Shown here in pieces: positions 1 through 13,743 of a stretch of DNA of 56,559 nucleotides. Origin of the DNA: Krasilnikovozyma curviuscula (taxonomy: Eukaryota; Basidiomycota; Tremellomycetes; Cystofilobasidiales; Mrakiaceae). The notes beneath the pieces are model-generated. The model was not told the origin of the DNA. It worked only from the letters and a program-made list of their open reading frames with translations, and made no database searches. The stretch lies in contig MVAQ01000138.1 of assembly GCA_014825775.1 (NCBI GenBank), positions 1 through 56,559 of the forward strand, read 5' to 3'. The translations under genes were made by a program, and so were the position numbers. How positions within the stretch are numbered: position 1 is the first letter of the stretch; each line of letters starts with the position of its first letter.

Positions 1-978
1 CTAACTTTTCTCTCCAAGTCTCAATCTCATCGACAATCTTTTTCCTGTGCTTATCCAGAACCTCGCCTTCAACCTTCTCACCTTCGATCGTTGCTTCTTC
101 TCTAGGTTTACCGCCGGGGCCAATCTGAGGTGTAGCGCTTAGCGGAGAGGGTGTATGGTGGATCAAATTGTCCAAGAATCCAGACGGCGGTGACGTGAAT
201 ATAATCTCATCATACTGCCAGCTCAATACTGGTTTTCCGTTCGATGGAGGCGGTGAAGGATCGTCCGGGTTGGGATTCTGGGGCCAATGGTGAAGTTTGA
301 GAGGATGCGTTATTGCCAAAGGTTTTTCTAATGATTCAGGCGTGAAGGTGACTCGAATAACTAGTTTTGGCACGGTTGTACATGAATGGCCAAGACTCAG
401 TTGGTATCAACCTACCGAAGAGGTGGTGAAACGTCGTGAAATGTAGTGGTACTCACCGATTGGGAACTCTCCCCATCCAGTTTCTGTTACTTGGAACGGA
501 GGTTTATCGATATCTGAAATAATCAACATGTTAGATATGCCAGCACGTCATGTGGAACACCAATGGTAGTCGCAGCTCACGTCGAAGAGAATTCGGGAAC
601 GACTCATGAAGCTTGAACGAGACTCTTTTCACGTAATACGACAAGTCATCACCCCCACCAGGCATCAGTTCTTCATCAAGATCTCCTTTGAATGAACCTG
701 GAGGTGCTGAATTAGCTGATCTGAAGAATACAGTCCATCTGTGCGTATCTGTTGGACAACAAGAATACTTCATTAGTTGGTGCTTCTGCTGTTCGACGAA
801 GCACACCTACGGGCTGGATCTCGAGCTACAGCATGTTCTTCTGGCGTTAGTAGACGAGCATAAGACCCATACACAACAGGCCGATGTATTTGGAGTCCCT
901 GGGATAGGAAGGAGAAAGGTCAGACAGACGTACCAGCAACTCCAGAGAGTAACACACCTTGATTCGCTCGACCGACAT
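1..978 (-). CDS. YAF9: YEATS-domain protein Yaf9 (NuA4/SWR1 subunit), 3' end off the window
   Basis: YEATS proteins read acylated or acetylated histone tails. Yaf9 is the shared YEATS subunit of the NuA4 acetyltransferase and the SWR1 H2A.Z-exchange complex. Splicing from the ATG at 978 gives MSVERIKGLQIHRPVVYGSY, then HTHRWTVFFRS, LSYYVKRVSFKLHESFPNS, a GWGEFPIG block and VRVTFTPE, which is the YEATS fold in its usual order. The second intron donor (GTAGGT) is chosen because it restores the conserved HTHRWT. After the domain comes a Pro-rich linker and a charged helical tail (DKHRKKIVDEIETWREKL), as in the Yaf9 C-terminal coiled coil. The frame is still open at base 1, so the end of the tail is missing. 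It is divergent from IMP2 with about 300 bases between the starts. AF9/TAF14-type YEATS proteins are the alternative, but the N-terminal IKG.QIHRP motif favours Yaf9. Confidence 0.9.
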
Positions 979-1277
979 TAAAGGATACGAGTTTTGAAAG
1001 TATTCGCTACAGAGAAATTGAATAAGATTTGGAGACAGCTGTAGGTAGGGGCGACTTCGTCTCGACTAGCGAGCACTCAGGTTGCTGCGTGGCGGGTGGG
1101 TGCAAACCCTTAGACATCGCCTTCTGAACCTCTTCATGCCTCAGAGCAAACTATTTAGATCTAGATTTCGCTCTGCTGCGACTTCTCCAAGTGATGTATT
1201 GCAAAATTTGGCTTCACTCGAGTTGCGCTGGACATCCACCACTCATTTCCACCGATTATTGCTCAAAGTCAAACAGG
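979..1277. promoter_or_regulatory. Divergent promoter region between YAF9 and IMP2
   Basis: This 299-base gap separates two outward-facing start codons and must hold both promoters. I see no convincing TATA box or other named motif. Confidence 0.5.
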
Positions 1278-2316
1278 ATGACTATAAAGCGGACCTGTTG
1301 TCAACCACTTAGAATCGCTTCTTTTCATACGTCAATATCATACCGTTTCGCTGCACGTACAGCCCAGACGCTCAAGAGCTCTGCCCCTCCTCCCGAATCA
1401 ATACCGACCCCAAAGCCTGCCTGGTATGCCAAAAGGTCGATGTATGTGTAAGTGTATTTAATTTGGATGCCTTCAGAATTTATTCAACACTTCTTATTGA
1501 CAAGGTCTTGCTCTTTTCCTTTCCCCAGCAAATTGCTCATGTTTTTACCGATTCCCTACGTGATCAGCACCCAGGTCGTCTCAGTAATCTCTGTTCAAGG
1601 TCACAGCATGTCTCCAACACTCAACCCTAGTGACAGGACGGTGATAGGGCGAGAAGATGCTGTTCTGGTCTGGAGGTGGCACAAATACGACATCAAGAGG
1701 GGCGATGTTGTGACTCTGTGGTCTCCACTGGCAGCACATACGTTGACAATTAAAAGGGTTGTTGGAGTTCCAGGAGATACAATTGCAACCTTGCCGCCGT
1801 ATCAGCACGCGAAAGTCAAGCTTGGATTAGGGCAGTACTGGGTTGAAGGCGACAACCACGAGAAGAGCTTGGACAGCAACACATTTGGACCTGTAAGCCC
1901 CCAAACACTATCAAATGTATTTTCTTGAGATGAAAGGACCGATCGCTTTCCTTTCAACTTTCTCTTAGGTCGGCATTTCAATGTTCACCGGAATTGTGGA
2001 TCGCATCGTCTTCCCTCCCCATCGATTTGGACCACTAGCGCCCCCGTTAAATCCGACCGCGCGAGTAACACCAGCACCAGTTTTCAACTCCAAGGGTGAA
2101 TCGTGGTCGCCTCATCTACACGTGAACGAAGACACTAACTCTGGAAAAGGGAATCGACTGATTGATGACATGGCGACGAGCGTGACGAGAGAAACAATAA
2201 AGGCTAGAAGGGAAGGAAAGCTGAGAGGTCAAGGTGTAGGATGGGGAGGGCCTGATGGGTTGGGTGAAGGCGAGCGACCTTCGCAACCATCAACAGCGCC
2301 GCCCTCTTGTTGCTAG
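1278..2316 (+). CDS. IMP2: Mitochondrial inner membrane protease subunit 2 (type I signal peptidase family)
   Basis: Imp2 is an S26 serine protease of the inner membrane that removes bipartite sorting signals in the intermembrane space, working with Imp1. Three exons are visible (about 1278-1450, 1530-1890 and 1971-2316). The first encodes an Arg/Ser-rich N-terminus typical of a mitochondrial presequence (MTIKRTCCQPLRIASFHTS). The second opens with a hydrophobic segment and carries the catalytic Ser in GHSMSPTLNP, the Lys general base in TIKRVVGVPGD, and the box E motif GDNHEKSLDSNTFGPV. The third exon continues VGISMFTGIVDRIVFPP. Beyond the normal end of the fold there is an extension of roughly 80 residues rich in Pro, Gly, Ser and Arg. 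The start was chosen as the first ATG that gives a presequence-like leader. SN.FGPV and the Arg after Lys fit Imp2 better than Imp1. Confidence 0.9.
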
Positions 2317-2550
2317 TCAATATTACATACCTACATGTCCAGTTCGGTCGCAGCGTGGATCGCAAGGTGTCTGGGTCGATCATCCTGTCCTTTGCGAAAC
2401 AAACATGACACTATTTATGATTGACGGCCTGAGGGATTTGAAACAGTTGAAGCTGAAAAGATTGCATCTGAGCTAATTACCTAATGGCCACCTACAATCA
2501 AAGATTTATTGTCTATGTTTAAGCTGTATAAACTGATTCGAAATACCCTC

Positions 2551-4910
2551 CTACTTTTGAGCAACACATGCATCCATCACTTTCTTCTCCGCCTCCTTCC
2601 AAGGTCCCAGCAGGTCTCCGAATTTGACAAACATTTCTTCTCTACTTGAGCTGACCCTCTTCATCCCACTCATGCCACTGTCCTCTTCTGCCTTGGTAGT
2701 AGAGCCCTTGATGCCTCTTCTAGCATTTTCAACAAACGCGGAGAATGTCAACGAGGAGTCTCCCTTTCGTGCGTGGCTCCAAGCGGCTCTCGATGCAGCT
2801 CCACCAGCGCATCCCTGAGCACCACCAGTAGCGACATAGCAGGAAGCACCAAGAACATCAGCAAGATATTCTGGAGATGACAGGAAGGGCCGGAATGGTA
2901 TGAGAGAGTCAGTGGTTTTAGGAAAATAAGCCAGGAAGCAATGAGACGTCAACAGCAAGTTGTACTCACGAGTGATGACGGGATTGACAGATCCTCCACC
3001 AGCCACGAAGATCCGGTCCAGCCTCTCTTCTCCCTTTGGAAGAAGCTCTTCAATCCTTGATCTGAACGACAGGAACTGAGAACCAAGGATAGCAGCTGGG
3101 TGGACGTCTTTGTTTTCAAATTCAGTAACAGACTTCCCCTTAGAGTCAAACAGGTGGGTACCATCGACACCAAAGGGAATGATTTCAGTTTTGTCGAAGT
3201 AGAATCCAATCTCCTCGGCAGCTTCATGGTCAGAGGCGAGCTTGTTGAATCCTTCCCACGTTTTATTACCGTAGGTGTCTCGAATCCTTTCTCGAGGTAA
3301 TGAGCCATTCTTGTAGCAGAGCATCGCCATGTAGGCTCGGTTTCCGGAATCAGTAGTCCCACCGGGGTGAGCAAAGACATGGTAGTTTGGTGAGGGCTTG
3401 TATGACTCAGTTGCGAGGAGGACTGTGTCTGAGGTGCCGAGGGAGACAATCGCATCTCCTCTGCAAAACACAAGACAGATGAGAGTCAGAGTTTCATAAA
3501 AAGTGGGGTAGAAGGTTGCTCACGGTCTTAGAGAGAAGGCCAACAGAGTAGCGGGATTATCACCCGAGAAAGGAACCACCTCGCAATCTTCACTGAACCC
3601 ATATCTTTCTTGGAACCAATGACCGACCTTCCCGACGGCACGACTAGGATCAAGCTCCACAGGACCCAGCATCTCCTCTATCCTTGCGATCTTCTGCTGA
3701 TCATTTTCCTTCCCAGCTCCGGAGATGGCGAGAATCTTCCCAATCAACTTCTCACTCCATTTCCTCTCGTTCAGGTCGTACATGTTTGAGCCCCCAGCAT
3801 CAGCTTCATCCATTCCTCTAACACCACTCTTATCTGCACAGAGAAGAGTTGCCAAGAAGTTGGAGACGACCGCTACTCGGGATGTGTTTGACCAGATCAT
3901 GTCAGGAGACTCCTTCAACGCCTTGGCCAATTGGAGACCGGTGAAACGAGTGTGGGCTTTGGATCCTGAAATTTGAGCCAGTTCTTCTGCACCTCCTGGG
4001 AGACTTGCTTCGAGTGCATCGCAAAGGTCGGTGGTAGATGAGTCTTGCCTGATTGAATGTGTAGACCAAACCCAAGATCAGTCAATGTCATATACGTGGT
4101 CACAGACATGACTCCAACAGCAAAACACGAACCAGTTGGTGACCGTTGGTGACGAGAATGCTCCTGACAATTGCTCCCACAACGGCTTCTCAGGTTTCAG
4201 ACCCCCAAGCAAGCTGGCGGCGTCATTACTGAACAAAACCATAGCATGCTGCTGTCCAGCTCCAGATATGGTTTTCACCCGTTCAAATGGGAAGTCACTG
4301 GTGTGAACGCAATGGATCTCGTTAGAACGGGAGTTCCAAATCCAAGGCAAGCTGAGAACAGACTCACTTCAAAGACAGCTTGTCCAGTAAGATGTCCATG
4401 GACTTGATGTACATTTCTACAGGAGCGTTGATCACTCCTCCTGGATACACATGTACTCCCTGGTCGGTTCTACGATGTACGAGGAAATAAGCAATGTCAA
4501 CACGCCGGACATAATAAAACTCGCCGGCAGGCTCAACTCACTTATACTCAGGCATCTCACTCGAGAAGTTACATGAAGCTTCACCAATGACTTCCAATCT
4601 GTCGTTCACTGCCACAACTTTCAGAGCCTGCGTCGACATGTCGAATCCTAGATGAAGCGGGTCATCTTCGGTAACATTTTCTGCTGGATGCTCTGTGCAA
4701 AACGAAGAGAAAGACTGAGCCACACAGAAAATTGACTGACAGTAAACAGCAGAGCTTACTGAAGTAAGAAGCCGCTCTGTTCATAGCTGCAGTTCCAGCA
4801 GTTCCAAGGTGCAGAAGTTCTTCATGGAGAGTGGGAAAGAAGAACGATCTTTTGGAAGGAGCACCTTTCAATCCTGGTCGTTGAGCCATAGGTGCTGTGA
4901 GAGTGACCAT
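2551..4910 (-). CDS. XKS1: Xylulokinase (FGGY carbohydrate kinase)
   Basis: Xylulokinase phosphorylates D-xylulose to xylulose 5-phosphate, feeding the pentose phosphate pathway. Spliced exons give the FGGY order: LGFDMSTQALKVVAVN (phosphate-binding loop), SSEMPEY, VNAPVEMYIK-like segments, SGAGQQHAMVLF (substrate loop), a central lobe with FTGLQLAKALKESPDMI, then [32 protein letters not shown] and the ATPase motif AGGGSVNPVITREYLADVLGA. The predicted length is about 590 residues, normal for fungal xylulokinases. The N-terminal exon (from the ATG at 4910, MVTLTAPMAQRPG) precedes the kinase fold by about 65 residues. An internal Met at MNRAASYF is an alternative start. The terminal exon joins SVNPVITRE to YLADVLG across an intron. 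It is convergent with IMP2. The downstream partner on the same strand, EZH2, is unrelated. Confidence 0.93.
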
Positions 4911-5087
4911 GTTAGCTTAAAATGTGGTCAGGAAAAGAAGGCTGTGGGTGGCAGGTTGGAGTAAGAAGGCATAAGTGAATGTGGCGGTTTCCAAAGGGCC
5001 GGAGCGGTAGATATCTCCATTGGGTAATTTTTGAGCAAGCAGTTTTATCCCCCACTAATATACTAGAACTATAAATCTACTACTTCT

Positions 5088-8000
5088 TTAATCAAATCTT
5101 CTCGACTTTGGCTTCTTGGTGATGCGCTTCCTCTTGTCTCGCTCATCCGCCATAGGAGGCGGAGGGGGAGCGTCCAAATCCATCGCATCGCTTGGTCCAC
5201 CATCTTCGTCGTCATCTTCATCATCATCTTCATCAGAGCTGGACTCGGAATGTTCTGCCAGCTCAAATTGTTGACCATACGCAAAAAGGAGCTGAGGAAA
5301 GTGGAACCTACTTTAGTAAACCTTGTTGTGGTATGGCGAGAAGGAGATCGCAACTTACCTCAGTGTCACCCGACATGTCCAGGGCTGATTAAGAATATAA
5401 ATCAGATGTGAAGATAGAACTCAAGAGACGAATACGGTACATACCAGCGTAAAGACCGACTTTATGATCTCCAAGAACGTGGTAAACTTTTGTCAAGTCA
5501 ATAGGCAAGTCAACAGATGATCACAACAAGTCAGTATGAGAAATCTAGTTTTACCTCTCGGGTAGACGTTGTTTGGAACTTCATCATTTCCAGTGTTCAT
5601 GAACCTAGCTCTGTTTCCGATGGTAAAGGCGTCAACGTTGTGCCACTTGTTGAGACCAAAGAGGTAATTCCGGTCGATATGTGAGTAGATAAGTCTAATG
5701 GGAGAGTAAACATTGGGTTGGAATCACTGCAACAATGACAAGTAATGCTGCAAGAAGTTCCCACTTACCCTCTTCTGTCTGCCTCCATATTGGTAATCAC
5801 TTCGCCGACGTATTCTGTAAGCGTGAAAAAAGAAAGAAAAGTAGTCAGAAAGGGAAGCTTTGCTGTATTTAAAATCATCCAAGGACCCACCCGTAATCAG
5901 CTCATCTTTCTTCACACTTTCACCTGGTGCAAGGAAGAGCCCCAAACCGGCACGAGGCAACAGACTGGTCTTGACAAGAGTCCTCTTTTTCTTCCCCCTC
6001 TGAATTCCAACATTTGAACAAGCACCACCATCTTCTCGCCTGAAAAGCAGCGAACAGTTAGTCAGACGGCAAGTGACAACGTTCACAGCAAGAGACAATA
6101 AGATACTCGCCTCGCACCACAATCACCGCAATGATCTGGGTCACACTCTCGTGCATCTCTCCAGCATGGACATTTTGAAGTTCCGCATACCGTCTGGCCA
6201 CCCTTGATCTTTGTATCTTTACATTTACAGCCTTCAAATCTTCGAGCACCTGTGAATAGCAACACTATCAGTAGCTGGGCCGTCAGGCGAACGGAGGGAA
6301 ACAAAAGTCACAAGATGAATCACAGTGACAGTTTCGTTCACAGTGGACTTTAGCTTTTGCACAAGGACAGTTGACGGCTGGGTCAAGACAAGACCCAATG
6401 TGTTCACAAGGTCCAACAGGAGCCATATAACCTGGCCGAAGATCTTGGAATGAGATAATTATCAGATAACAGTGAAGTGAGATTGCCTATGTCAGCAGTA
6501 GAGACTTACCATAAACAGGTTTCGGCCCAGTCTTCTTCATCCGCTTGGGAGGTTCCGGAGGTGGTCGGCTGTTCATGACTTTGCAACGTTGGAAGAACAA
6601 CTGTGTAGTGTAGAGGTGAGACGTTTCCATTTATATATAAAGGAAGGGTAAAGAAAACTGCGGCTGACCTGCTCGCAAGAATACGTCTTCTCTCCTCTCA
6701 AGGTGTAGATTCCTGTAAAATAGCAAGGCGGTGCGTGCGGTGCTTGATCCAAAAGGACCTCGAAGAACTCAGCTTCGTCTTCTGACCAGTCAGGTTCCTC
6801 ATCCAGTCTTTGTTGAAGAGGCGCAATGCGCTTGAAGGAAAGAGCGAGATCCAACAGCAATGTCAGCGAGTGATTTTTAACGACTTCACAATATTGAAAT
6901 TACTTTGTCCTTCCAGTTCAAGAAGCAGCTGTTCATAGGCTTGCACTTCTTTCGCATCTGAAGTTCCAAAAGGGCGTCGGTTGAAAGAGGTGGAGGAGTT
7001 GGTTTCATGTGAGTTCCGATGTAGTCTTGTTGACCAGCTACGAAATTTAAATAATGACGGATAACTTGTCAGAGACATTTCCCCACATCCAAAAGAAAAA
7101 ATCGCAGTAAGTCATATCAGAAACCCACAGTGAACATCGCAATCGTACATCGTACAGTTCCCCATCGGACAGAATTGACCAGCTTGATCCCGAAGCAGGT
7201 CGTAAGGTTTTTCAGATTGAGGGTCCAATATTTCTGGAAGTTCGTACTGCTTGAGGTTAGGGTATTTCTGTGATGATGGATTTTCAGGGAACTCGAACAT
7301 GTCACTGTAAGGAAAGAGCGTTAACTGAGTGTCAGCCCAGAGAAAGAGTGCATCGCCACGTACCGAGCTTGAGGGATCGTGACGATGTGTTGAGTGTCCA
7401 TTGGAAGAACATTGGCATCATCAATCTGGGTCCAGGATATCTCAGGGTGGTCGATTCTGATTCGTCGGAGAGTCTCAAACAAAATGATATCGACTCGAGG
7501 TTGAGAAGAGCGTTGCGAGACAGATTAAACTTGGATCGCACATAAAAGCATCGGAAAACCCCATAAATAAGAAAGCAGATGGTTACTCACTGTCAACATT
7601 GCGATTTGGCTCGTTCCAGGCGAAAACTTCATAGTGATCGGCGTACTCTTTGTACCTGAAGGACATTTGTAGCAGAGGATGATCAAAATCGGGCCAGAAG
7701 CGCAACACCTTTGCAAAATAAAGCAAAAGTTAAAACAAACCAGACAAAGACATGCTGTGTTAGAAAGACTCAAAAACTCACTTCGTCGTCTGCGACACCT
7801 AGATTGCGTTCGGTATTTTTACAGAAACCGTAGCGATCATGAGGATGCACCTGTGGATAGGATGCTACTTCTTTGGCTCTATAAATCTTTAGGATGAGGT
7901 TTGGATCTGGTCGTTGAGACCCTAGAGCGAGCCAACAATTGTCGGTCGCCCAGTAACCCCCTACATTTCTCCACTCGGCTTGTCCCAGAGCAGTACCACT

Positions 8001-8363
8001 GATTTTCTTTGGTTCCACAGGCAGGTGCGATTTTGGAACATCCTTAGAAGCTACCCTCGTTGCCTCTGAATGTCGGTTTGGAATAGTCGCTCCGTTGGGT
8101 TTGGGAGGCGCGTAGAGGTGCGAAAAGTCATCTGGCTTGGGATGATGAAAGGCTTCCAACTCTTCAGGTGTGGACCTGACGTGTAGATTTGTCTGGTGAA
8201 CTGAACCGTAGAATTCGTCGTAAGTTTTCTGATAGATGTCGAGGACGATATCCTTAATTTCGTCGAGCGTGAGGTTCTCTTCGTCAACGTCAGCATCAAG
8301 ATCAATAGGACCACTCGAGGTTGAGCTCCCACTGCCTGAGGCCTCCGCATTGACGTGATTCAT
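5088..8363 (-). CDS. EZH2: Enhancer of zeste, PRC2 histone H3K27 methyltransferase
   Basis: This is the catalytic subunit of Polycomb repressive complex 2, which methylates H3 lysine 27. The order is: an acidic N-terminus ([11 protein letters not shown]), a long region with few recognisable motifs, [17 protein letters not shown], a pre-CXC segment with many Cys ([20 protein letters not shown]), a CXC segment ([20 protein letters not shown]), and a SET domain. The SET domain reads [19 protein letters not shown], then [64 protein letters not shown] and ELLFAYGQQ. The protein then ends in an Asp/Glu tract, a Pro run and a basic tail ([15 protein letters not shown]). The acceptor before LLFAYG was placed at a CAG that restores the usual E-L-F-F-x-Y pattern. 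The SET motif normally NHS is NTG here (see findings). There are many small introns, so inner exon ends are approximate. The start Met was chosen because upstream in-frame sequence looks non-coding. Confidence 0.92.
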
Positions 8364-8554
8364 GTTGCCCAGCCCCGTGAGCAGACTAGTACAGTAGATT
8401 TTCCGTATGTGAAAGGTTAGGGCGACGCTCGGAGGTTTACAGGTGCCTCCCAGCACGCATGAAAGGTTTTCCAGATATTTCCCTCCAATCTCCTGGGAGC
8501 TGTATCGTCTCATCCAATCTCTTCTTAAAGACAATCTGAAATGGATGAAGTGTT
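8364..8554. promoter_or_regulatory. Divergent promoter region between EZH2 and the secreted protein gene
   Basis: This is a 191-base gap between two outward-facing start codons. No named motif is recognised. Confidence 0.45.
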
Positions 8555-10716
8555 ATGATGGTCTGCCTCAAGTCCCTCCTGTTGGTCCTTGCGTCGCTCT
8601 TGTTGGTCGTTTCAGCTCAACTAGAAGAAGACGTACCAAGATGGTGTGGTAAAGCGTGAGTGAAAGAAGGATTTCTTTGTGACTGTAATTCGAGACTGAC
8701 TTTGAGGCTGTCTAGATATCTTGCTGAGTACCAGCACATTGCTCCAATCCCGAATTCAGCTTTCGTGAACCCTCCAAAGCTCCCCTTTGGACAACACAAC
8801 CTCAAAATTACTATCAGTCCAAGGTACACAATTTTCTTGGAGGGAGAAGTAGGTGAACTCATCGTAGATGTTGAATGGGTCGACTATGAGACGATTGATT
8901 CGTTTCCTTTGCACGATGGCGAAGCGACGGAGGTAATGGATGGAGAGGACTGGTTGGCTGTCTTGGAGGGATCAAAACAAGACTTGTTTCATTTACCAGT
9001 GGAAGGTCGCGATAACGTGCCTGAAATCGAGATCTCGCTCGACAGCTTTGCACCTTTCACCATATCCGTCTCGATCTTACCCTCGACTTCAGTCCACACG
9101 TTCTCACTTATAAACCTTCCACCTCAGCTAGAACCTCATGTGTTACCAGCCAAAGTAAAGGTCGGCTCTCACCAATACCTCCAACTGGCTCCCATTGAGC
9201 TCTCTCATCTTCCGCCACCCCCATCTCCTCAGTCAGCTTCCAGGCTGGACCACCTCACCTCGTCCTCCCTACAGTTCTGGAATTCAACAGAGAAGGTTTG
9301 GAAAACCATTCTCCCTTTCGGTTACTACGCGTCGTACTCCTGGCTGGCGTCCGATGGGGACGAAGTTGCGATGAGGACTAAACTTTCGGAATACGTCTCG
9401 AAGGGGCACGGATTCATCCATCTGGTACCAACTTACGGCCCCGACCTACCAAAGCTGTTCCGTATTGCTGATGAACTTTCGCTTCCCATTATTTACGATT
9501 TCCGACACACTTACCTTTCACCATCTGTCGTCAAGGAAGAAGTAAACAACTTCAAGAACCAGTCCAATCTTCTATTGTGGTACACTTCTGATGAGCCAGA
9601 TGGACATCAAGACGAGTTTGAAGGTATCGTTAGAGCAAAGAAGGTCATCAAGAAAATAGATCCTTGGAAGGTGGTGCAGCTGGTTCTCAATTGCGGCGAC
9701 TACTTCTGGTGCGATTCTCCCTTTGAATTCTTCTTTTGATGGCTTATGCTGACCAGCTGTGATTCAAAATATCAGGTGTCAGTACGCATCTCCGTCTGGT
9801 GCAGATATCATATCAACAGACCCCTATCCAGTCTCGATAAACGGAACTGTCGACTACCAACGAGGAGTTCCCGTGAACGCGACATTCGGGGATTCGGGAT
9901 GCGATCTTTGTGACCTCCAAGGTAAAGGAAACAATGTCGGTGAACATCCGCGGAGATTTGTCCAGTTCGGAAAGCGAAGAGACGTCAGCGGGTGGAAGAG
10001 GAGAATTGGTATCTGGTCTGTTCCTCAGAGCTTCGGTGCCAGTGAATACTGGGAGAGGATACCAACTCAAGCTGAATATGTTACAATGACATTGGCGTTT
10101 ATTGCAACTGGAGTGGGCTCTGGAGTTAACCCATGGTTTTGGTTAGTTTTGATGTTGTCAGTTGATCTGTGGCGAACTGCATACTGACCATAAACCTTCA
10201 TTTTGTGCCATCGTCATCTCCAGGGATGAATACACATCTGAATCTCTCAAGAATGCTTCGGGATACTTGGCGACTTATCTTACAGAATTCCAACATCGAA
10301 TCTGGAACTCCTCATCACCTCCACTGTCATTGTGAGCCCATCTTAACTTCTTTTTCTTGTGGGACCTATTTCTCATAATTTGTATCTTTAGATCTACTAC
10401 CAACGATGGGGATCTCTGGACGGCGGTATGGACGCTTTCGCATCAAGCAATGTTGGTCTTGGTTGCATCAACCTCAACTTCAGATGAATGTATCAAATTC
10501 TCAGTTCCTCTCGGCAAGTCTTACGCCAATATCGATATTCAGGTACATCAACTCTTTGACACTTGTAATCTGGAGGGAAGTAAACCTCCATGCTCTCTTC
10601 GAACTGCTTCGGAGTTCGATTTGGCGCTGGATGGGACACAGGTGAACGACGGGCTATTTGAAGGATCAATACGGTCCATGACATCCTTCGCGACTTTAGT
10701 ATCTAGGAAAACATGA
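8555..10716 (+). CDS. Secreted glycoside-hydrolase-like protein of unknown function
   Basis: The first exon, from the ATG at 8555, encodes a clear signal peptide (MMVCLKSLLLVLASLLLVVS) followed by AQLEEDVPRWCGKA. The next exons give an N-terminal beta-rich half and then a region resembling a TIM-barrel family of uncharacterised fungal secreted proteins. Signature pieces are GYYASYSWLAS, LPIIYDFRHTY, LLLWYTSDEPDG, VVQLVLNCGDYFWCQYAS, GADIISTDPYPVSIN and GDSGCDLCDLQG, then VGSGVNPWFWDEYTSE. The DEP triplet and paired Cys are conserved in that family as I remember it, but I know no demonstrated activity. There are at least six N-glycosylation sequons (for example WNSTE, INGTV, VNATF, KNASG, WNSSS). 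No transmembrane anchor is seen at the C-terminus. The total is about 650 residues over five exons. It could be a cell-wall or extracellular polysaccharide enzyme; this is inference. Confidence 0.8.
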
Positions 10717-10901
10717 TACAAAGAGGATATGTTGTATAGGACGTGGAAGCCTTGCTAGGCTTGCGAGTGCGTCCGAGCGAGAGCCAGAACATTCCGTCCG
10801 AAGGCCGCCACAGCGATTTCTGAAAAAGTTCTTGCGAAACGCAGAGCCAAGTTATTCAAACCACATCCTTCCCTTTCCATCCCCCTTTCTTCCTTTTAAA
10901 G

Positions 10902-13434
<2,533 letters not shown>

Positions 13435-13705
13435 ATGTCATAGTCTGTCTCTTATCACATCCCTTCACCCCCTACCTACCTCTCCCTTCTTTGGCTGCCC
13501 GCCTCTTTGCATCACATATTTCCACACTTAATAACTGCATACCCCGGTCATTCAAATTGAAACTGTTTTTGTTTGCGCCATTGTACCACTACTTCATGTA
13601 TGCTTAGATGGAAGATTATCAAACCCCACTCTGATATTCAAAAGTTGCCTAGAGGCCTTTCCCTGCAATGCAAGTTCGATATCTCAATGACATGTCGTGT
13701 AATTC

Positions 13706-13711
13706 AATAAA
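13706..13711 (+). promoter_or_regulatory. AATAAA poly(A)-signal-like hexamer downstream of SSC1
   Basis: A perfect AATAAA lies about 270 bases after the SSC1 stop codon, within the convergent gap of 309 bases to the lipin gene. The rest of that gap holds no gene I can support. Fungal poly(A) signals are degenerate, so use of this site is a guess. Confidence 0.3.
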
Positions 13712-13743
13712 GTTCGTTACAACCTGAGGTAGCATCTCGGTAA

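Noticed and set aside
10818..10838. Possible heat-shock element upstream of SSC1 (TTC and GAA triplets)
   Set aside because: The triplets are spaced by 4, 7 and 11 bases, not the 5-base period of a real element.
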